Positions 17,370-26,856 of a DNA stretch of 64,000 bases are shown here, piece after piece. The translations under genes and the position numbers were made by a program. The DNA comes from JAHRAW01 sp965212085 (lineage in GTDB: Bacteria > Pseudomonadota > Gammaproteobacteria > Arenicellales > Poriferihabitantaceae): positions 186,001-250,000 of the forward strand of contig OZ243042.1 of the NCBI GenBank assembly GCA_965212085.1. The letters are read 5' to 3'. The notes below the pieces were generated by a model. It searched no databases. It was given only the letters and a program-made list of their open reading frames with translations, and was not told the origin of the DNA. How positions within the stretch are numbered: the first letter of the stretch is position 1; every line of letters begins with the position of its first letter.

Positions 17370-18176
17370 ATGCAAATCAAAGACAAGGTGGCGGTGGTCA
17401 CCGGCGCGAGTGGCGGTATTGGCTTTGCGGTGGCCCGGCGGCTGGCGCACAAAGGCGCGCGCGCCGTGGCGATGGTGGATCGCTCGGAGCGTTGCGCGCA
17501 GACTGCGGAGGCGTTGAACCGTGAGGCGGGAAGCGGGGTGGCGCGGGGGTTTTGCGGCGACGTTTGCGACGCCGGTTTTCGCGCCGAGGTGTTCGCGGAG
17601 ATGGAAAAGGCCGGCGACCCGGTGCGCATCTGCGTTCCCGCCGCCGGCATTTTGCGCGACGCGCTGGCGGTGAAGGTCAACCGCGACAGCGGCCGGGCGG
17701 AACTCTACGACGACGCAGTTTTTCGCAACGTGCTTGAAATCAACCTGCTGCATCCGGTGTACTGGAGCATGCAAATGCTGGCGCGCATCGCCGAACAGCG
17801 CGGCGCGGCGGGGTTGAAAAAGTGGCAGCCGGAGGAGGCCATTCAGGGCGCGGCGGTTCTGGTGGGTTCGATTTCTTCGCGGGGCAACCGCGGGCAGATT
17901 GCCTATTCCTGCGCCAAATCCGCGCTCAACGCAGCCGCCAAAACCCTGAACGTGGAGGGCATGCACCACGGCGTGCAGACCAAGATCATCCACCCCGGCT
18001 TCGTCAATACGCCGATGGCCGAGCAACTCCCCGACGGCCTTTTTGAAGACCACATCAAGCCGCTGATTCCCCTCGGCAGAATGATCGAGCCCGATGAAAT
18101 CGCCGACGCGGTCTGCGTGCTGATCGAAAACCCGGCCATCTCCGGGCAGTTGTGGGCCGACGCCGGATTTGTATGA
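17370..18176 (+). CDS. SDR-family oxidoreductase
   Basis: Short-chain dehydrogenase/reductase of 268 residues with the Rossmann motif TGASGGIGFA at residues 12-21 and the catalytic YxxxK (Tyr179, Lys183 in YSCAKSALN). The post-catalytic HPGFVNTPMAEQL matches classical SDRs of the FabG-like kind. An insertion around residues 140-165 (EQRGAAGLKKWQPEEAIQ) precedes the active site. The substrate cannot be inferred. It is followed by the pterin dehydratase gene on the same strand. Confidence 0.88.
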   Translation: MQIKDKVAVVTGASGGIGFAVARRLAHKGARAVAMVDRSERCAQTAEALNREAGSGVARGFCGDVCDAGFRAEVFAEMEKAGDPVRICVPAAGILRDALAVKVNRDSGRAELYDDAVFRNVLEINLLHPVYWSMQMLARIAEQRGAAGLKKWQPEEAIQGAAVLVGSISSRGNRGQIAYSCAKSALNAAAKTLNVEGMHHGVQTKIIHPGFVNTPMAEQLPDGLFEDHIKPLIPLGRMIEPDEIADAVCVLIENPAISGQLWADAGFV

Positions 18177-18187
18177 TCATACTGCCG

Positions 18188-18193
18188 TATAAT
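18188..18193 (+). promoter_or_regulatory. Possible -10 box upstream of phhB
   Basis: A TATAAT hexamer lies 49 bases before the pterin dehydratase ATG. The -35 candidates are badly spaced, so this is tentative. Confidence 0.25.
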
Positions 18194-18241
18194 AGCCCCG
18201 CGAACTTCCAATCCTCCCCAACCATCCCAACCATGCCAACC

Positions 18242-18559
18242 ATGTCCGAAGCAAAACTTTCCGCCGAAGCCATCCAACAATCCCTCGAGCGGCTGAATGA
18301 AGACGCCGCCGCGCCCTGGGAAATCGCCGGCGGCAAACTCCACAAGACCTTCGTCTTCAAGGACTTTATCGAAGCCTTCGGGTTCATGACCAAGGCCGCC
18401 ATCGCCGCCGAGAAAATGAACCACCATCCGGAATGGCGCAACGTCTATAAAACCGTCGGCGTTGACTTGACCACCCACGAATCCGGCGGCCTCACCCGGC
18501 TCGACTTCGACCTCGCCGGGCGCATGGAAACCCTGGGCCGGCGGGCATCGTCGCCATAA
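18242..18559 (+). CDS. phhB: 4a-hydroxytetrahydrobiopterin dehydratase (pterin-4-alpha-carbinolamine dehydratase)
   Basis: Dehydrates 4a-hydroxytetrahydropterin, regenerating the pterin cofactor of aromatic amino-acid hydroxylases. A 105-residue product from the ATG at 18242, with the family motif EKMNHHPEWRNVYKTVGVDL holding the catalytic histidines. An in-frame ATG at 18233 is possible. No phenylalanine hydroxylase gene is visible nearby. The gap to the next gene holds an AGCCGC(A/T) hexamer repeat (18558-18590). Confidence 0.92.
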   Translation: MSEAKLSAEAIQQSLERLNEDAAAPWEIAGGKLHKTFVFKDFIEAFGFMTKAAIAAEKMNHHPEWRNVYKTVGVDLTTHESGGLTRLDFDLAGRMETLGRRASSP

Positions 18560-18594
18560 GCCGCAGCCGTAGCCGCAGCCGCAACCACCACGGC

Positions 18595-21384
18595 ATGCCC
18601 GGCCCGCGCGACACCCGCATCGAGCGACTGTCCGGCGGCACCGGCACCGTCATCACCGCCACCGCACGCCTCGCCCGGGAACTTGGGCGGCAATTCGACC
18701 GGCATCAACTCGCCACCGGCAAACAAGCCTGGGAAAGCGCCGACGTGCTGCCCTGGAACGCGTGGTTGCAGCGCACCTGGCGAAACCTCGGCGTCCATCT
18801 GCAACGCCGCCCGCTCCTGCTCAACGAGTTGCAGGTGGTGGCGGTATGGGAAGACCTCATCCGCAACGACGTCCGCCGCCGGCAGCGAGACGCCGCGCCG
18901 TTGTGGAACGTCCACGCCACCGCCAAAAGCGCGGTCGGCGCATGGCGCATCTTGAACGCCTGGAATATCAGCCTTGACGACTGCGCGCGATCATCCCAGG
19001 AAGATCACCAATGCCTGGTTCGCTGGGCGCGGCGTTTCCGGCAACTGTGCGCCGAACGCAACTGGACCGACCCGTACTGCCTCGCGGACCGGCTGCGCGA
19101 AGCTTTGGCGGGCGATGAACTCCCACCCGAATTGAGCGTGAGTGCCGGACCCATTGAACTGGCCGGCTTCGATCACCTGCTTCCCCAGCAGCAATCGCTG
19201 ATCGATGCGCTGAAAGCCGCCGGTATCGAAATTGAAACCGGCATCCAGATCCCTTCGCCGGACGCGCCCGCCAACCCGGAAACCGCCCAAAAAATTGCCA
19301 GCCATACCTGCCATACCTGCCATCATTACCCGAACGAAACCATCCAGTGGCTGAGCGCCGCCCGCTGGGCCAGAGAAAAACTGTCGGACAACCCCCAGGC
19401 AAATCTCGCCATCATCGCGCCGGATCTCAACCGCGCGGCTCCCGCCATCGAATACGCGCTGCAACAACTCCTGTGCCCGCAGCAACTCGCCGGCTCCGGC
19501 TCCGAATCCGGCTCCGACCTGAGCGCGAACCGCCCCTATCACCTGTCGCTGGGCAAAAAGCTCAGCCGCCATCCGCTGGCGAAGGCCGCCCTCATCGCGC
19601 TGGCGCCGCTGGCCGGCGGGCCGCTGCCCGGCGATGCTTTCGGTCAACTAATCCGCTCGCCCTTCATCCTCGGCGCCGACAGCGAGGCCACGGCGCGCGC
19701 CAAACTGGAGCGGTGGTGCCGGCGGCGGCTGCCCTATCAACTGCGCTTCCGGCAGTTTCTCAAGGAATTGCCCGACCCCGATAATCCCGATCAACCCCCC
19801 ACCGGCGGCCCCCATTGCCCGCGCCTGCTTGAGGCGTTGCGCGCCGTGCTGCCGTTGCTGGAGGGTGCCGGCAAACCGCAATCCGCCGGCCACTGGGCGC
19901 ATCACTTCGGCGAATGGCTCAAGCAGATCGGCTGGCCCGGCGAGCGCGCCCTCGACAGCGACGAGTTTCAGGCCGAGCGCGCGTATCGAAGGCAACTGCG
20001 AAACCTCGCCCTCCTCGACCTGACCACGCCGCCGATGAACGCCGCCACGGCGCTGGGATGGCTGCGGCGGCGGGTTGACGAGCAGCCGTTTCAGGTCGAG
20101 GCCCACGACGCGCCGGTGCAGGTGCTCGGCGTTGTGGAAGCCGCCGGGCAGCGCTTCGACGGCATCTGGTTCGGCGGGCTGGTGGAAGCCGAGTGGCCGC
20201 CGGCGCAACGCCCCAACCCGTTCATCGCCGCCGGCCTGCAGCGGGAAGCCGGGGTTTTTGAGGCATCCCTTGAGCGCAACCGCGAACGCGCCGCGCTGCA
20301 ACAACAGCGCCTGATCGCGTCCGCCGATGAAATCGTTCTTTCCCGGCCGCATACCGTGGACGAAGTCCCGGCGCAGCCCAGCCCGTTGCTGAGCGGCGCC
20401 TTTGAGTCCCACGACGCCCAAGCGGCGGACTTCGACACGCCGGCGAATATCCTGCATCGCAACCAACCGGCGTTGCAGAGTTTTAGCGACGCCCGCGGGC
20501 CGGCGTGTCCCCGCGAAGCCGTGGCCAAAGGCGGCGCATCGCTGATCGAGAACCAGGCGAAATGCCCGTTTCGCGCCTTTGCGATACACCGCCTCGGCGC
20601 CCGGGAAGTCGAGCAAAACCAGCAGGGGCTGGACGCCGGAGAACGCGGTTCGCTGATTCACCACGCGCTGCAACTGGCGTGGCAGAAGATTCGCGGTTCC
20701 GCGGAACTGCAATCCCTGGCCGCCGAAAAACTCCAAGAAATTATCCGCGACGCCGCCGAGCAGGCCGGGCGGCGCTACAAGGTTTCGAGCGGCTGCGGAG
20801 AGCGATTCCACCACACCCAGGTGCGGTGGGCGAGCGACACCCTGGCGGAATGGTTTGACATCGAAAAACAACGCCCCGGCGCTTTCGTGGTCAGCGCCCT
20901 TGAGCAGGAAACCGCGTTGCACCTGAACGGCCTGCAATTAACTGTCAAGAGCGACCGCATTGACCGAATGGAAAACGGCGCCCTCGCGCTCATTGACTAC
21001 AAAACCGGCGCCCCCGGCAGTTTGCAAAACTGGAACGGCGCGCGCCCGCAATCGCCGCAGTTGCCGTTGTACGCGCTCGCTCAGGAAGCCGCCGTGGAAA
21101 CCGTCGCCTACGGCCGGGTGCGAAGGGGTGACTGCGGTTTCAGCGGGGTTGCCCGCGAGTCGGAATTCGGCCACGGCGTGCGCCCGCTGGCAAGCAGCAG
21201 TTTGAAAAAAGACTTTGCGGACTGGGACGAGTTGATGGCGCACTGGCGCACGACGCTGTCCGAACTGGCGCAGGAATTTCTCGACGGCGAAGCCCGCGTC
21301 GAACCCATCAACGCCGGCGTCTGCGAGCGCTGCGACCTGCACGGCTTGTGCCGCATCGGCGCGCAACCGCAGGACCAGTTGTAG
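18595..21384 (+). CDS. AddB-like PD-(D/E)XK nuclease, DNA repair protein
   Basis: A 929-residue protein resembling the 'probable DNA repair protein' family that pairs with an AddA-like helicase for double-strand-break end processing. The nuclease domain is C-terminal, with the active-site strand ALIDYKTGAPG. Four cysteines suited to an AddB-type iron-sulfur cluster are present: one in NQAKCPFRAF and three in GVCERCDLHGLCRIG. No intact Walker A is seen in the N-terminus, as is usual for this branch. Low-complexity insertions (HTCHTCHH, GSGSESGSD) interrupt the middle. It ends one base before the addA-like start, so the two are surely coexpressed. Confidence 0.87.
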   Translation: MPGPRDTRIERLSGGTGTVITATARLARELGRQFDRHQLATGKQAWESADVLPWNAWLQRTWRNLGVHLQRRPLLLNELQVVAVWEDLIRNDVRRRQRDAAPLWNVHATAKSAVGAWRILNAWNISLDDCARSSQEDHQCLVRWARRFRQLCAERNWTDPYCLADRLREALAGDELPPELSVSAGPIELAGFDHLLPQQQSLIDALKAAGIEIETGIQIPSPDAPANPETAQKIASHTCHTCHHYPNETIQWLSAARWAREKLSDNPQANLAIIAPDLNRAAPAIEYALQQLLCPQQLAGSGSESGSDLSANRPYHLSLGKKLSRHPLAKAALIALAPLAGGPLPGDAFGQLIRSPFILGADSEATARAKLERWCRRRLPYQLRFRQFLKELPDPDNPDQPPTGGPHCPRLLEALRAVLPLLEGAGKPQSAGHWAHHFGEWLKQIGWPGERALDSDEFQAERAYRRQLRNLALLDLTTPPMNAATALGWLRRRVDEQPFQVEAHDAPVQVLGVVEAAGQRFDGIWFGGLVEAEWPPAQRPNPFIAAGLQREAGVFEASLERNRERAALQQQRLIASADEIVLSRPHTVDEVPAQPSPLLSGAFESHDAQAADFDTPANILHRNQPALQSFSDARGPACPREAVAKGGASLIENQAKCPFRAFAIHRLGAREVEQNQQGLDAGERGSLIHHALQLAWQKIRGSAELQSLAAEKLQEIIRDAAEQAGRRYKVSSGCGERFHHTQVRWASDTLAEWFDIEKQRPGAFVVSALEQETALHLNGLQLTVKSDRIDRMENGALALIDYKTGAPGSLQNWNGARPQSPQLPLYALAQEAAVETVAYGRVRRGDCGFSGVARESEFGHGVRPLASSSLKKDFADWDELMAHWRTTLSELAQEFLDGEARVEPINAGVCERCDLHGLCRIGAQPQDQL

Positions 21385-21385
21385 A

Positions 21386-24300
21386 ATGAACCCGCCCCCC
21401 GCCCCCGCCCCCGATCACGCGCAACGCCGGCGCGCCCTGGACCCCGGCGAGTCGTTCATCGTCCAGGCCCCCGCCGGGTCCGGCAAAACCGAGTTACTGG
21501 TGCGCCGCTACCTGGCGTTGCTGGCCAAGGTCGAGGCCCCGGAACAAATCCTCGCCATCACCTTCACCAAAAAAGCCACTGCGGAAATGCGGTTGCGGAT
21601 CAGCAACGCGCTGAAGCGCATCAAGGAAAACGGCGACCCCGAGGACAACCCGGAAATCCTCGCCATCGCCGACGCCGCGCTGGCCAACGACCGCAAACAC
21701 GACTGGCGCATCACCGCCAACACCCGGCGGCTGCGGATACAAACCATTGACGCTTTCTGCAACGAGTTGGTGCGGCGCATGCCGTGGTCGGCGCGCTTCG
21801 GTTCGCCGCCGGACATCGTCGACGACGCCAACCCGCTCTACTTGCGGGGGGCGAAACTGGCCCTCGATCACATTGAACAAGACTCTGACTCCGACTCCGA
21901 CTCCGGTTGTGGGGACGCCTGCCGGCATCTGCTGGAGCTGGTGGACGCCGACTGGAACAAGGCGCACACCCTGCTCGCCGATATGCTGGCAAAGCGCGAC
22001 AAGTGGATGCGCTTGCTGGGGCCGGCTGACCGCGCGCACCTGGAGGAGATGTGGCAACGGGTGGTGGATCTGGAATTGCAGCGCGTGGCGGAGATGATGG
22101 CGATCCCGCTGCAAGCGGAACTCGCAGATCTGGGCGCGTTCGCCGCCGGCAAACTGAAAACTGCCGGCAAGGAGTCGAAGGTATCCAAAGTACTGGCCCT
22201 GCACGACGCGCAGGGTTTTCCCGATGCCAGTCACCGCCGCATTGAACAGTGGCACGGTATCGCTGAGTTGCTGCTGACCGCGGACGGCAACTTGCGAAAA
22301 ACCGTGAACGTGCGGCAGGGTTTTCCCGTTGATAGCGAGCAGAACAAGGCCGTGAAGACGCGAATGCTCGGCCTGCTGGACGGGCTGAGGTCATCCGCGT
22401 CCGCACCGACGCTGGTGGAAGCCCTGGGCAAAGTGCGCCTGCTGCCGGGGGCGAAGTTCAGCGACGGGCAGTGGCGTTCCATCAACGCTTTGATGCAACT
22501 GCTGCCGGTGGCGGCGGCGGAACTGCGGCTGTTGTTCAAGGAGCAAAACCAGGCCGACTACATCGAACTTACGCAACGCGCGGCGCTGGCCCTCGGCGAG
22601 CCGGACGACCCTTCCGACCTCGCGCTGGCCTTCGATTACCAACTCGGGCATTTGCTGATGGATGAGTTTCAGGACACCTCAAGCGCGCACGTTGACCTGC
22701 TCACCAAACTGACCGCCGGCTGGCAGAACGGCGACGGGCGCACGTTGTTTCTGGTGGGCGACCCGATGCAATCCATCTACCGGTTCCGCGAAGCCGAAGT
22801 CGCCAACTTCCTGCAAGTCCAGCAGACCGGGCTGGGAGATGTGCGCCCGGAGTCCATCGTTCTTGAATCCAACTTTCGCTCCGCGCCGGCGTTGGTGGAA
22901 TGGTTCAACCAAACGTTCCAAGTGGTTCTGCCAGCCCAAGACGACATCATCAACGGCGCGGTTCGGTACACCCCGGCTGCCGCGCACATCAACGACCCGG
23001 CTGACAATCCGGCCAACAAACCGGGCGGCGCGGTTCATATCCATCCCCGCATCAACAGCGACCCCGAACGCGAGGCCGCGTCCGTCGCGTCCCTCGTCAA
23101 AAAAGCCCAACGGCAGGATCCCGAACAATCCATCGCCGTGTTGGGCCGCACCCGCGGACACCTGTACGAGGTCGCCGAGGCGTTGCGCCGTGAAGGGGTT
23201 GCGTTCCAGGCCGTGGACCTTGAAAAACTCAACGACCGCCCGGCGATTCGGGATTTGATCGCGGTCACCCGCGCCCTCGCCCAACCCGCCGACCGGATTG
23301 CCTGGCTGAGCCTGTTGCGCGCGCCGTGGTGCGGGCTGGGCCTTGAAGATATTTCAGCCCTCGCCGCCGCCGACCACGCCGCAACCATCAGCGAACTTTG
23401 GCGGGATGACGCGCGGCTGGCGGCGCTGTCCGAAGAAGGCCAAACCCGCCTGACGCGCCTTGCCGATTCCCTCGCCGCCGCCCTTGTGCGGCGCGGGCGA
23501 ACCGGCGTGCGGCAAAACGTCGAAGCCGCCTGGCTCAGCCTCGGCGGGCCCGCCACCGTCGGGCAATCGGACCTGGTTGACTGCCATCGCTATCTCGACC
23601 TGCTCAGCGAAATGGAAGCGGCGCGCGTCGAAATTACCGCCGGCAGTTTGCAGGAAGCCACCGAAAATCTTTGGGCGCGGGGCGGCGTTGATGCGCGCGT
23701 GCAACTGCTGACCATCCACAAGGCCAAGGGGCTGGAATTCGACGCCGTGTTCCTGCCGGGCCTGGGGCGGCGGCCGCGCGCCACGGAAAAAACCCTGCTG
23801 CGCTGGTGCAAACTTCCCCGGCAACTGCTGACCGCACCGCTGCCGTCGAGCGCCGAAAAAGACGACGCCTTTTATCCATACCTCGAACACCTGGAAAAAA
23901 TTCACGCCCACAACGAGTTGTGCAGGCTGTTGTACGTCGCCTGCACCCGCGCCAAAAAAAACCTGCACCTGTTCGGCGGCGTCGGCGGCCAGGACGGAGC
24001 GCCCGGCGATCCGGTTTCCGATTCCCTGCTGTCGCTGTTGTGGCCGCAGGTGCGCGAGCGGTACGCCGAAGCGGCCGCCGCCGATGACGCTGAAGGAACT
24101 GATGCGGCTGAAGCAGAGAATGAAAACAAAACCGCTTCACCCCAACCCCGGCCCGTGCAAAAACTGCCGCTGAAATGGCGCCCTCCGGCGTTGCCGCAAA
24201 GCATCGCCGTTACGGCGGTTGCCGGCGCCACGGAAACGGAGGAAACCGAGCCGCTCGAATTTTCCTGGGCCACCGAAACCGCGCGGATTGCCGGCATCGT

Positions 24301-24796
24301 CATTCATCAGATCCTGCAGCGCGTGGACGACGCCGGCTGGGAACGTTGGAGCCGAAACCGGACAGCCACCGATGAAAAGTGGCGCAACCTGCTCATGGAA
24401 AACGGCATCTACGGGCAACACCTCGAAACCGCGCTGCAGCGCGTCACCGACGCCATCGAAAAAACCCGCGGCGACCCAAAAGCCGCGTGGATATTTTCCA
24501 ACGAACACCAAAACATCAAAACCGAATGGCCCCTCAGCGCCCACGTGGACGGCAAGGTCGTGCACGTCATCATTGACCGAAGTTTCACCGATCAAAACGG
24601 CACCCGCTGGATCATAGATTTCAAATCCGGCCGCCACACCGGCGGCGGCGCAGAAGAATTTCTCGACCAGGAACAACAGCGACACCAGCAACAAATGTCA
24701 TTGTACGCCGCAGTAGTCGGCCAACTGCAACCGGGCGAAGTCCGGCTGGGTTTGTACTTTCCGGCACTGCGGGGGTGGCGGGAGTGGGCGGGGTGA
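21386..24796 (+). CDS. AddA-like UvrD-family helicase/nuclease
   Basis: ATP-dependent 3'-5' helicase with a C-terminal RecB-type nuclease, 1136 residues. Walker A is APAGSGKTELL with Lys34; motif II is LLMDEFQDTSS; later helicase motifs include VGDPMQSIYRFREAEV, LESNFRS, TIHKAKGLEFD and LYVACTRAKK. The nuclease strand is WIIDFKSGRH near the C-terminus. A DSDSDSDSG run near residues 165-173 is encoded by a hexamer repeat. With the AddB-like partner it presumably replaces RecBCD; no recC or recD is in view. It lies immediately upstream of the type I restriction operon. Confidence 0.9.
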   Translation: MNPPPAPAPDHAQRRRALDPGESFIVQAPAGSGKTELLVRRYLALLAKVEAPEQILAITFTKKATAEMRLRISNALKRIKENGDPEDNPEILAIADAALANDRKHDWRITANTRRLRIQTIDAFCNELVRRMPWSARFGSPPDIVDDANPLYLRGAKLALDHIEQDSDSDSDSGCGDACRHLLELVDADWNKAHTLLADMLAKRDKWMRLLGPADRAHLEEMWQRVVDLELQRVAEMMAIPLQAELADLGAFAAGKLKTAGKESKVSKVLALHDAQGFPDASHRRIEQWHGIAELLLTADGNLRKTVNVRQGFPVDSEQNKAVKTRMLGLLDGLRSSASAPTLVEALGKVRLLPGAKFSDGQWRSINALMQLLPVAAAELRLLFKEQNQADYIELTQRAALALGEPDDPSDLALAFDYQLGHLLMDEFQDTSSAHVDLLTKLTAGWQNGDGRTLFLVGDPMQSIYRFREAEVANFLQVQQTGLGDVRPESIVLESNFRSAPALVEWFNQTFQVVLPAQDDIINGAVRYTPAAAHINDPADNPANKPGGAVHIHPRINSDPEREAASVASLVKKAQRQDPEQSIAVLGRTRGHLYEVAEALRREGVAFQAVDLEKLNDRPAIRDLIAVTRALAQPADRIAWLSLLRAPWCGLGLEDISALAAADHAATISELWRDDARLAALSEEGQTRLTRLADSLAAALVRRGRTGVRQNVEAAWLSLGGPATVGQSDLVDCHRYLDLLSEMEAARVEITAGSLQEATENLWARGGVDARVQLLTIHKAKGLEFDAVFLPGLGRRPRATEKTLLRWCKLPRQLLTAPLPSSAEKDDAFYPYLEHLEKIHAHNELCRLLYVACTRAKKNLHLFGGVGGQDGAPGDPVSDSLLSLLWPQVRERYAEAAAADDAEGTDAAEAENENKTASPQPRPVQKLPLKWRPPALPQSIAVTAVAGATETEETEPLEFSWATETARIAGIVIHQILQRVDDAGWERWSRNRTATDEKWRNLLMENGIYGQHLETALQRVTDAIEKTRGDPKAAWIFSNEHQNIKTEWPLSAHVDGKVVHVIIDRSFTDQNGTRWIIDFKSGRHTGGGAEEFLDQEQQRHQQQMSLYAAVVGQLQPGEVRLGLYFPALRGWREWAG

Positions 24797-24873
24797 TGTT
24801 TGCCGTGTGGCCTTGCTATCGCATGGAGCGCACACCTACAATAACGTGAATCAAAAACAGCCGCGAAGAACCA

Positions 24874-26856
24874 ATGAAACAACCCGATTTGCACTGGATA
24901 TCCAATTTCATCTGGGGCATCGCCGACGACGTGCTGCGCGATCTCTACGTTCGCGGAAAGTACCGGGACGTCATCCTGCCGATGACGGTATTGCGCCGGC
25001 TGGACGCGGTGCTGGAAGGGACCAAACAGAACGTCCTCGACATGAAAGAAAAGTTGGAAAAGGAAGGCATTGACAGGCAGGATCAGGCTTTGCGCCAAGC
25101 CGCGGGGCAAGCCTTCTACAACGACTCAGAGTTCACGCTCCGCGACTTGAAGGCGCGCGCCAGCCAGCAGCGGTTGCGGGCGGATTTCCAAGCCTATCTC
25201 GACGGTTTCTCGGAGAACGTGCAGGACATCCTGGAAAATTTCGAGTTCCGTAACCAAATCCCCCGGCTCGTGAAGGCGGACGCGCTGGGTACGCTCATCG
25301 AAAAATTTCTCTCGCCGGACATCAACCTGAGCCCAAACCCGGTGCGCTATGACGATAAATCGGTCAAGCATCCCGGTCTCGATAATCACGCCATGGGCAC
25401 GATTTTCGAGGAACTGGTGCGCCGTTTCAACGAAGAAAATAACGAAGAGGCGGGCGAGCACTGGACGCCGCGCGATGCCGTCGAACTGATGGCGAAATTG
25501 ATCTTTCTGCCCATCGCCGATGACATCAAGTCCAGCACCTATTTATTGTACGACGGCGCCTGCGGCACCGGCGGTATGCTGACCGTCGCCGAGGAAACGC
25601 TGCGAAGCCTTGCCGAGGAACGCAACAAGCAGGCTTCCGTTCATCTCTATGGACAAGAGATCAACGCCGAAACCTATGCCATCTGCAAGGCCGACCTGCT
25701 GCTCAAGGGCGAGGGAGACGCGGCGGACAATATCGTCGGCGGCCCGGAACATTCAACGCTTGCCAACGACGCTTTCCCGGCGCGCGAGTTTGATTTCATG
25801 CTCAGCAATCCACCCTACGGCAAGAGTTGGAAAAGCGACCTGGAGCGCATGGGCGGAAAGGGTGACATCAAAAACCCGCGCTTTATAATTGAACACGCGG
25901 GCGACTCCGAATATTCGCTGGTTACACGATCCAGCGACGGCCAGATGTTGTTCCTTGCCAACATGCTGTCAAAGATGAAGCAAGACACGCCGCTCGGCAG
26001 CCGTATCGCCGAAGTGCACAACGGCAGTTCACTCTTTACCGGCGATGCCGGACAGGGCGAAAGCAACATCCGCCGCTGGATTATCGAAAGTGACTGGCTG
26101 GAAGCCATCGTCGCCCTGCCGTTGAATATGTTCTACAACACCGGTATCGCCACCTACATCTGGGTGCTGACCAACCGCAAGCCGAAGCATCGCAAGGGCA
26201 AGGTGCAACTGATTGACGCCACGCAATGGTTCCAGCCGTTGCGTAAAAACCTCGGCAAGAAAAACTGCGAACTCGGCAAAACCGACATTGAACATATCTG
26301 CAAAACTTTCCTCGCTTTCAAGGAAACCGAGCAGAGTAAAATTTTTGATAACAAGGCGTTGGGTTACTGGAAGGTTACCGTTGATCGGCCGTTGCGTCTC
26401 AAGGGCGTTGACCCGAACCGCACCTACAAAGCCAAAGAAATCAAGGAACTCAAAGAAACCGCCGGACGCGCCGAAGATGCGCCGCCGGTTATCAAGAAAA
26501 TCCACAAGAAAGGCACCGCACCGGATCCGTTGCGGGGCTTGTTTGAGAGCACTATCAATGACAAACCGGCTGTGGTGGAATATGAACCTGATACTGAGTT
26601 GCGTGATACTGAGCAGATTCCGTTGATGGAGAAGGGTGGTATTGAGGCGTTTTTGAAGCGGGAGGTGTTGCCACATGCTTCTGATGCCTGGTATGTCTCG
26701 GATAGTGTTAGAATTGGGTATGAGGTTAGCTTCACCCGCTACTTCTATAAGCCCCAGCCGATGAGGACGCTGGAGGAAATTCGGGCGGATATCCGGGTAC
26801 TGGAGACGGAAACGGAAAGGTTGCTGGAAAATATTATAGGAGGAATTGAAAAATGA
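24874..26856 (+). CDS. hsdM: Type I restriction-modification system methyltransferase subunit HsdM
   Basis: N6-adenine methyltransferase subunit of a type I system, 660 residues. It has the HsdM N-terminal helical domain (FIWGIADDVLRDLYVRGKYR), SAM-binding motif I DGACGTGG at residue 227, and the catalytic motif NPPY at residues 312-315. It methylates the site set by HsdS and forms the complex with HsdR. The last ~280 bases are A+T-richer than the rest, and the end overlaps the next gene by four bases (ATGA). This is the first gene of a 12-kb operon running to hsdR. Confidence 0.95.
   Translation: MKQPDLHWISNFIWGIADDVLRDLYVRGKYRDVILPMTVLRRLDAVLEGTKQNVLDMKEKLEKEGIDRQDQALRQAAGQAFYNDSEFTLRDLKARASQQRLRADFQAYLDGFSENVQDILENFEFRNQIPRLVKADALGTLIEKFLSPDINLSPNPVRYDDKSVKHPGLDNHAMGTIFEELVRRFNEENNEEAGEHWTPRDAVELMAKLIFLPIADDIKSSTYLLYDGACGTGGMLTVAEETLRSLAEERNKQASVHLYGQEINAETYAICKADLLLKGEGDAADNIVGGPEHSTLANDAFPAREFDFMLSNPPYGKSWKSDLERMGGKGDIKNPRFIIEHAGDSEYSLVTRSSDGQMLFLANMLSKMKQDTPLGSRIAEVHNGSSLFTGDAGQGESNIRRWIIESDWLEAIVALPLNMFYNTGIATYIWVLTNRKPKHRKGKVQLIDATQWFQPLRKNLGKKNCELGKTDIEHICKTFLAFKETEQSKIFDNKALGYWKVTVDRPLRLKGVDPNRTYKAKEIKELKETAGRAEDAPPVIKKIHKKGTAPDPLRGLFESTINDKPAVVEYEPDTELRDTEQIPLMEKGGIEAFLKREVLPHASDAWYVSDSVRIGYEVSFTRYFYKPQPMRTLEEIRADIRVLETETERLLENIIGGIEK
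26838..26843 (+). promoter_or_regulatory. Strong ribosome-binding site inside the end of hsdM
   Basis: A perfect AGGAGG lies nine bases before the ATG at 26853, within the last codons of hsdM. It supports the short downstream gene as real and translated in coupling with hsdM. Confidence 0.8.

Noticed and set aside
17219..17524. Small gene between the repeat block and the SDR gene
   Set aside because: It overlaps the SDR start region out of frame, has no RBS and no conserved look.
24797..24873. Direct repeats marking insertion of the restriction island
   Set aside because: I compared this left gap with the region around 36950-36990 and found no matching repeat.
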